Assembly (NCBI GenBank): GCA_031283385.1
Contig: JAITBW010000172.1
Span: 1 to 11,734 of the forward strand
Direction of reading: 5' to 3'
DNA length: 11,734 nt
DNA from: Nitrososphaerota archaeon
GTDB lineage: Archaea > Thermoproteota > Bathyarchaeia > Bathyarchaeales > Bathycorpusculaceae
The notes beneath the pieces were generated by a model, which saw nothing but the letters and a program-made list of their open reading frames with translations, had not been told where the DNA came from and did not search any database. Positions 7,722-11,734 of this stretch are shown here, piece after piece. Every line of letters begins with the position of its first letter. Position 1 is the first letter of the stretch. A program made the translations under genes and the position numbers.

Positions 7722-8408
7722 TCACTTATTTACTAAACCTTTAACCATTGTAGTGAAAATTTCTATTGTCGACTTAAACTTTTGCAATTTAGGCTTACCA
7801 TATATGCGAATTTTATATGTACTTTTAACCTCGACTATTTTGTAATTTTTCTTTGTAAACTTGATAAGCATCTCTGTTGCAAAAGCCATATCCCCCTCAA
7901 CAAGCTTTACATTATCCATAGCGTCATGTGATATGGCTCTAAATCCGGACTGTGTATCGCTAAGATATTGACTGTATAGAAAATCAAAACAGAAAGTAAT
8001 AATCTTGTTACCAACAAAATTAAAAAAACCCATAGCCTTATTCGGATCATACATACGCGTAGCAAGAACCAAATCAGCATCGTCCTCTACCATTTTATCA
8101 AGCATACGCCCAATATGCCTCACCTCATAAGTACCATCGCCATCTACCATTATGATAACGTTACCCTTAGCATTCTCCATGCCCGTCTTCAACGCACGCC
8201 CATACCCACGCCGAGGCTCAATTATCAACCTACAAAAACCAGTACCCCTAACAACATCTTGGGTACCATCAGTAGAATTCCCGTCAACAACAATAATCTC
8301 ATTCGGATACTTTAACTCCTTATGAATAGTCGTTACAACTTCCAGTATATTCCCCGCCTCATTAAGTGCCGGAATCACTATTGATACTAATTCTACCTTT
8401 GAAGTCAT
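7722..8408 (-). CDS. GT2 glycosyltransferase, dolichol-phosphate sugar synthase type
   Basis: The 228-residue protein is a GT-A fold family 2 glycosyltransferase. It has the start of the nucleotide site in VIPALNE (11-17), DGNSTDGT (42-49), the RRGYGRALKTGM segment (66-77), the metal-binding MVDGDGTY (87-94, D89 and D91) and SDTQSGFRAIS (150-160). This set is typical of DPM1/DPG1-like enzymes that move a sugar from a nucleotide to a polyprenyl phosphate at the cytoplasmic face of the membrane. There is no C-terminal membrane domain, so it is the short soluble form. The ATG at 8408 has AGGA about 9 nt upstream. Sugar and lipid acceptor are unknown. The 3' part (7722 to about 8040) is compositionally balanced and the 5' part strongly skewed, a break inside the gene. 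It is followed immediately by the DUF1616-like gene. Confidence 0.88.
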   Translation of the reverse strand: MTSKVELVSIVIPALNEAGNILEVVTTIHKELKYPNEIIVVDGNSTDGTQDVVRGTGFCRLIIEPRRGYGRALKTGMENAKGNVIIMVDGDGTYEVRHIGRMLDKMVEDDADLVLATRMYDPNKAMGFFNFVGNKIITFCFDFLYSQYLSDTQSGFRAISHDAMDNVKLVEGDMAFATEMLIKFTKKNYKIVEVKSTYKIRIYGKPKLQKFKSTIEIFTTMVKGLVNK

Positions 8409-8439
8409 TCACATCTTTCCTATACTGACAAATTACTGT

Positions 8440-8448
8440 CTATATTAA
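8440..8448 (-). promoter_or_regulatory. Possible TATA box for the GT2 gene
   Basis: In the 45-nt gap between the GT4 stop and the GT2 start the minus strand reads TTAATATAG about 32 nt before the ATG at 8408. A start site 25 nt downstream would leave a leader of roughly 8-10 nt, which includes little more than the AGGA. Read-through from the GT4 gene is an equally good explanation. Confidence 0.3.
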
Positions 8449-8453
8449 TTAAC

Positions 8454-9626
8454 TTAAATAAGCTCTTCGTATATTTCCACTAAACGCGCAACATTCCTAT
8501 CCCAACTAAAACTTTCCTCAACAATCGCCCGCAACTCACCACCACACCTATCACCACTACTATTATCAACACTTACAAAATCAACAATCGCCTCCGCCAA
8601 AACCCCCGGGCTATCCGCAGGAACAAGCTTCCCAAAACCCCTAACCATAACCTCCCTTATCCCACCAACATCCGTAGCCACAACAGGCAAACCACACGCC
8701 ATAGCCTCCAAAGCCACCAACGGCAAACCCTCACCTGACTTCGAAGGCAAAACAAACAAATCCGCCATATTATAATAAGAAGACAAATCACTATCAGCAA
8801 CAAAACCCGCTAACAAAACATTTTCCTCAAGACCCATACTCACTATCTGCCTCTGAATACTCTCCATATCAGGACCCTTACCTACAACTACAAAAAGCAC
8901 ATTACACTGCCCCATATCCTTTACAACAACACGCGCAGCCTCAACAAAAGTATCAACACCATTTTTATAAACTAACCTCCTAACAGTCAAAACAACCCTA
9001 ACATCCCCCAAAACACCAAACCTTTTACGCATCGCCTCCCTAACCTCAAACAACGGCTTAAAACGATCCAAATCCACACCATTAAGAAGCACCTCAACAC
9101 AGCTAGACTTCACACCTAAACTTAACACATACTCCTTAGTAGCATTACTTACAACAACCACCTTATCCGCTAACCTTAACGACTCTCTACCAACAATTAA
9201 ATCATTAACCCTCTCAACATAATTAAAAACATTAGCATAATCAATAAACGTATTATGCTGCGTCAAAACAAACGGCTTACCATAAAACCTCGCAAACCTA
9301 CCCGCCAAAAGAGACGACAAATACGGATGACCATGCGCATGAACCACTTTACAATTCCTAACATTTCTAGAAAACACCGAAAAACTCGACACAGACGGAA
9401 TAGGATACGGAATACCCAAACGAAAACCCAAATTCATAGACTCAAAACACTCAACACCCAAACCACAAACAGAATACTCCCTCAAAGACTGCAACCTACT
9501 CGTAACAACCTTAACATCAAAATCCTCCCCAAGAAGCCTCCTACCCTGCTCATAAATAACATTCTGTATCCCACCAACCGACGGCAGAAACACATTCGAC
9601 ACAACACACAAACGCGTTAAACCCAT
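8454..9626 (-). CDS. GT4-family glycosyltransferase
   Basis: The 390-residue protein is a GT-B fold glycosyltransferase of family 4. The N-terminal domain opens with VSNVFLPSVGGIQ (9-21) and has VVHAHGHP (94-101). The C-terminal domain has LTVRRLVYKNGVD (213-225, R217 and K221 for the nucleotide phosphates), the EX7E motif between E299 and E307 (SGEGLPLVALEAMACG) and ATDVGGIREV after it. Such enzymes transfer a sugar from a nucleotide donor to a lipid or glycan with retention of configuration; donor and acceptor are not readable here. The ATG at 9626 follows a GT-rich leader of about 10 nt downstream of a good TATA box. Its coding strand is very T/G-rich, with many GTT, GTG and GTA codons. 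Together with the GT2 and DUF1616-like genes downstream it suggests glycan or glycolipid assembly. Confidence 0.9.
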   Translation of the reverse strand: MGLTRLCVVSNVFLPSVGGIQNVIYEQGRRLLGEDFDVKVVTSRLQSLREYSVCGLGVECFESMNLGFRLGIPYPIPSVSSFSVFSRNVRNCKVVHAHGHPYLSSLLAGRFARFYGKPFVLTQHNTFIDYANVFNYVERVNDLIVGRESLRLADKVVVVSNATKEYVLSLGVKSSCVEVLLNGVDLDRFKPLFEVREAMRKRFGVLGDVRVVLTVRRLVYKNGVDTFVEAARVVVKDMGQCNVLFVVVGKGPDMESIQRQIVSMGLEENVLLAGFVADSDLSSYYNMADLFVLPSKSGEGLPLVALEAMACGLPVVATDVGGIREVMVRGFGKLVPADSPGVLAEAIVDFVSVDNSSGDRCGGELRAIVEESFSWDRNVARLVEIYEELI

Positions 9627-9658
9627 GAAACCAACCCCATAACCTCAAACACCAAAAT

Positions 9659-9666
9659 ATTATAAA
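9659..9666 (-). promoter_or_regulatory. TATA box for the GT4 gene
   Basis: The minus strand reads CTTTATAATATTTT here, with TTTATAAT as the core, 33-40 nt before the GT4 ATG. Transcription would begin near 9636, giving a leader of about 10 nt. It is one of the clearest AT-rich interruptions in an otherwise A/C-only intergenic stretch. Confidence 0.5.
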
Positions 9667-9668
9667 GT

Positions 9669-9754
9669 TACGGTAAACCACCACCAACAACAACCAACAA
9701 AAACCCAAACAAACAAACAGACTAAAAACCCAACAACAACAACAAATTAAAACG
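9669..9754. repeat. Low-complexity A/C tract, CAA/CCAA-like
   Basis: The intergenic stretch between cobZ and the GT4 gene is almost free of G and T on the + strand, with imperfect runs such as ACCACCAACAACAACCAAC and CAACAACAACAACAA. It has no open reading frame worth calling and no tandem unit of fixed length. It shows that the A/C enrichment of this window is not only a codon effect, since noncoding DNA has it too. Confidence 0.5.
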
Positions 9755-9766
9755 CAAATAAAAAAA
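9755..9766 (-). terminator. T-tract terminator after cobZ
   Basis: On the minus strand GTTTTTTTATTT begins about 6 nt after the cobZ stop codon and is followed by a second T-rich run (TTTTAATTT). This matches hairpin-free archaeal termination and separates cobZ from the GT4 gene, which has its own TATA box downstream. Confidence 0.5.
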
Positions 9767-9771
9767 CGAAG

Positions 9772-10254
9772 CTAAACATCAACTTCGCCTTTAACAGCAC
9801 GAGTATACATATTCGAAGACGCCCCCGCAATCAACGCGCCAATAGGATCATTTGTCAACGGTCCCAACCTCTTAAGAATACCCGGCTTTGCCTGATCAAA
9901 ACGAACATACTCAAACATACCCTTCGCCCCCGCAATATACGTAGAAATAGCAATCCCAAACAACTCATCAGCAACCAAACCCGGACGACCCAAAAAATAC
10001 TCCATAGACAAACCCGGAATCAAACCCTTCTCAGCATCATCCTGAGCATGAAAAGCCGCAGTAATCAAAGTCGCAACATTCGGATCACCCAAAGCAACCA
10101 AAATCTCCTCCTCCAACACCTTAGCCGCCTTCTGCGGCGTCTCAATACCCGGATGAGGCACATACATCTCAAGCGCAGCATCAACAAGATCCCGCATAGT
10201 AATACCCCGCTGCTCAAGCCAATCCAACATCGGCACACTTGTATTATTCACCAT
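9772..10254 (-). CDS. cobZ: PgpA-like phosphatase, probable alpha-ribazole phosphatase CobZ
   Basis: The protein (163 residues when numbered from the GTG at 10263, 160 from the preferred ATG) belongs to the PgpA/YutG phosphatase family. It shows LEQRGITMRDLVD at the start, ADELFGIAIS (98-107, with the D99-E100 pair), YVRFDQAKPGILKRLG (119-134) and NDPIGALIAGASS (138-150). In archaea this family includes CobZ, which removes the phosphate from alpha-ribazole or adenosylcobalamin phosphate in cobalamin synthesis. cobS and cobY 6 kb away support that reading, and a phosphatidylglycerophosphatase is the alternative. An odd point: the usual DD of the C-terminal motif is N138-D139. I choose the ATG at 10254, because the upstream in-frame GTG lies within GTGAT, a partial ribosome binding site four bases from the ATG. 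Confidence 0.8.
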   Translation of the reverse strand: MVNNTSVPMLDWLEQRGITMRDLVDAALEMYVPHPGIETPQKAAKVLEEEILVALGDPNVATLITAAFHAQDDAEKGLIPGLSMEYFLGRPGLVADELFGIAISTYIAGAKGMFEYVRFDQAKPGILKRLGPLTNDPIGALIAGASSNMYTRAVKGEVDV

Positions 10255-10284
10255 AAAAATCACTTACATCTTACCAATTGACGG

Positions 10285-10292
10285 CTTTAAAG
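10285..10292 (-). promoter_or_regulatory. TATA box for cobZ
   Basis: CTTTAAAG lies 31-38 nt upstream of the ATG at 10254 on the minus strand. A start site about 25 nt downstream would fall near 10262, giving a leader of only about 8 nt that begins close to the GTGAT element. The box overlaps two interlocking 10-bp palindromes (10284-10293 and 10288-10297). Confidence 0.4.
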
Positions 10293-10451
10293 CTTTATCA
10301 AAAAACCACAACGACCCCCACCAAACATAAAATGCCAAAACCACAAAACACCAAAAAATTATAACTATACCATTTCTCCAACTAAACTTACAATATATGA
10401 AACCCAAAAAATTACAACTATAGGAAACAAAAAATAGTTTAAAAAAGCATA

Positions 10452-10458
10452 TTTATAG
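10452..10458 (+). promoter_or_regulatory. TATA box for sua5
   Basis: TTTATAG lies 45 nt before the sua5 ATG, preceded by an A-rich run. The expected start site near 10480 leaves a leader of about 17 nt containing AAGGCGGA, a usable ribosome binding site 5-6 nt before the ATG. The rest of the 10255-10496 divergent gap is A/C-rich and shows no other gene or conserved structure that I can see. Confidence 0.5.
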
Positions 10459-10496
10459 AAATCACAAAATGAACCTCTAAACAGAAGGCGGAAAAC

Positions 10497-11585
10497 ATGA
10501 ACAAAAATCAGGCCAACAATCCTAAAACAACACTCCTACTCAAAATTAACCCCACAAACCCAGAGCCTGAAAAAATTCAAACAGCCGCACAAATAATCCA
10601 AAAAAACGGACTAGTCGCCTTCCCAACAGAAACCGTCTACGGTCTAGGCGCAAACGCATTAGATAGCAACACAATTCTAAAACTATTCAAAACCAAAAAC
10701 AGACCCATGGACAACCCCCCAATCATACACATAGCAGACACCTACCAAGTCAACCTACTTACAAAAGAAGTACCCAAAAACGCTGAAATACTCATGAAAA
10801 AATTCTGGCCCGGCCCACTCACACTAATATTCAAACGTGCCAGCATCATACCCAAAGAAACAGTTGCAAACTTGGACGCAGTCGCAATACGAATGCCCAA
10901 AAACAAAATCGCGTTATCTCTAATAAAACAAAGCGGCACACCTATCGCAGCACCTAGCGCAAACATTTCAGGAAAACCCAGCCCAACCACCGCTCAACAT
11001 GTTTACACCGATCTAAACGGCAAAATCGACGCCATACTCGACGGAGGTCCAACAAACATTGGCGTAGAATCTACCGTTTTAGACTTAAGCATTGATCCAC
11101 CGTTATTACTAAGACCTGGCGCAACAACTTTTGAGGATATCCAGGCAATATTACCCAATGTACTGTTACATCATAGCATTATTAACTCTGAACAAAATGT
11201 TGACATTAAACAAGCTCGCTCACCTGGCATGTTACATAAGCATTACGCGCCAAACGCAGAAATGTTACTAATTGACGGGGCAATCCAAGATATAATTTCA
11301 AAAATAACAACTTTAGCAGAACAATATAGACGTGAAGGCAAAAAAATAGGCATATTAGCAACTGATGAAACCCAAAAAGAATACGCCACCATGAATACGG
11401 TAAAATCAATGGGAAGCCGATTGAACCTTGACACAATTGCAAATAACCTGTTTAAAAAACTACGTGAATTTAACGAAAGCCCAGTTGATATAATTTTGGC
11501 AGAAAGCGTACCTACAGACGGAATGGGTCTAGCAATTATGAACCGACTACAAAAAGCCTCAAACTATAACGTACTTAAAGCCTAA
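10497..11585 (+). CDS. sua5: Threonylcarbamoyl-AMP synthase, two-domain Sua5 type
   Basis: Sua5 makes L-threonylcarbamoyl-AMP from threonine, bicarbonate and ATP, the first step of the t6A modification at position 37 of ANN-decoding tRNAs; the KEOPS complex completes it. The 362-residue length fits the two-domain form rather than short YrdC/TsaC. The YrdC domain shows LVAFPTETVYGLGANAL (39-55), KNRPMDNPPIIH (67-78, with K67 and R69), FWPGPLTL (103-110), PSANISGKPSPT (153-164) and GVESTVLD (189-196). The Sua5 linker and C-terminal domain follow, with ARSPGMLHKHYAP (240-252) and a Rossmann-like end. ATG 10497 is preceded by a GGCGG site. The coding sequence is A/C-ending up to about 11060 (residue 187) and balanced after that, close to the domain boundary, yet the protein looks intact throughout. 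Confidence 0.94.
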   Translation: MNKNQANNPKTTLLLKINPTNPEPEKIQTAAQIIQKNGLVAFPTETVYGLGANALDSNTILKLFKTKNRPMDNPPIIHIADTYQVNLLTKEVPKNAEILMKKFWPGPLTLIFKRASIIPKETVANLDAVAIRMPKNKIALSLIKQSGTPIAAPSANISGKPSPTTAQHVYTDLNGKIDAILDGGPTNIGVESTVLDLSIDPPLLLRPGATTFEDIQAILPNVLLHHSIINSEQNVDIKQARSPGMLHKHYAPNAEMLLIDGAIQDIISKITTLAEQYRREGKKIGILATDETQKEYATMNTVKSMGSRLNLDTIANNLFKKLREFNESPVDIILAESVPTDGMGLAIMNRLQKASNYNVLKA

Positions 11586-11734
11586 GCGGTAACAAAACAT
11601 AACGATAAAAACAACAGGAGAGTGTTCACGTTTAGGGAGACGACAGGATTTTTTCATGTTTTTTACCGATTTAGCGGCTCGCTCAAAGAACATGCCCCGT
11701 ACTTTATCGTGATTTTCAACATTTTGCGACCTTG
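11586..11734. other. Right-edge region with no assignable gene
   Basis: No gene is supported in these 149 bases. The frame of sua5 stays open after its stop to the window end, with a GTG at 11622, but the AGGAG before it is only one base away and the peptide matches nothing I know. On the minus strand one frame ends at 11663-11665 after 23 codons from the edge (QGRKMLKITIKYGACS and onward) and could be the tail of a leftward gene. Base composition is balanced here. A structured RNA is possible but I recognise none. Confidence 0.3.
11649..11664 (+). terminator. Possible double T-tract terminator after sua5
   Basis: Two runs of six T residues (11649-11654 and 11659-11664) lie about 65-80 nt after the sua5 stop codon. 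They are the first T-rich runs downstream and could end the sua5 transcript, unless this segment proves to be coding. Confidence 0.3.

Noticed and set aside
9255..9620. Rightward 121-codon open frame opposite the GT4 gene
   Set aside because: It is a low-complexity Arg/Thr/Asn product of the skewed strand antisense to a well-supported glycosyltransferase, with no ribosome binding site.
9669..9754. CRISPR array or tandem repeat in the CAA-rich intergenic stretch
   Set aside because: There is no constant repeat unit or regular spacing; the pattern is explained by low-complexity A/C sequence.
11622..11734. New gene starting at GTG 11622 after sua5
   Set aside because: AGGAG is only one base from the GTG, the 37-codon peptide has no recognisable motif, and the frame being in phase with sua5 could be chance.

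Overview
The window reads as chromosomal DNA of an archaeon. Three things point there. The cobalamin genes are the archaeal versions (cobY rather than bacterial cobU, and a PgpA-type cobZ). There is a tetraether lipid synthase (Tes) homologue behind a UbiA-type lipid prenyltransferase. Promoters look like TATA boxes, and termination like T-tracts without hairpins. Gene style and composition would suit an uncultured lineage such as Bathyarchaeia, but that placement is inference. No rRNA, tRNA, CRISPR array, insertion sequence or phage gene was recognised.

Layout. Positions 1-3843 hold a leftward set: cobS, cobY (ATGA overlap), a radical SAM/SPASM enzyme with an extra Cys-rich N-terminus, and a DUF362 protein that runs off the left edge. 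From a 46-bp divergent promoter region, a tight rightward operon (3890-7190) encodes an NAD-dependent nucleotide-sugar epimerase, a UbiA-family prenyltransferase resembling digeranylgeranylglyceryl phosphate synthase, and Tes. It meets, tail to tail with a 22-bp gap, a leftward set (9626-7213): a GT4 glycosyltransferase, a dolichol-phosphate-type GT2 glycosyltransferase and a membrane-anchored DUF1616-like protein. Next come cobZ (leftward, 10254-9772) and, divergent from it, sua5 (rightward, 10497-11585). The last 149 bases hold no gene that I can identify.

How the genes work together. cobS, cobY and cobZ are three steps of nucleotide-loop assembly in cobalamin synthesis: activation of adenosylcobinamide phosphate, joining to alpha-ribazole phosphate, and dephosphorylation. 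UbiA and Tes fit archaeal membrane lipid synthesis: attachment of the second isoprenoid chain, then carbon-carbon joining of chain ends. The epimerase and the two glycosyltransferases could supply sugars for lipid head groups or surface glycans. Sua5 belongs to tRNA t6A modification.

The most unusual property of the window is compositional. The + strand is strongly enriched in A and C whichever way genes point, so rightward genes use A/C-ending codons and leftward genes T/G-ending ones, and amino-acid content shifts with strand. This skew stops abruptly inside genes, leaving balanced blocks (about 1-330, 6760-8040 and 11060-11734).
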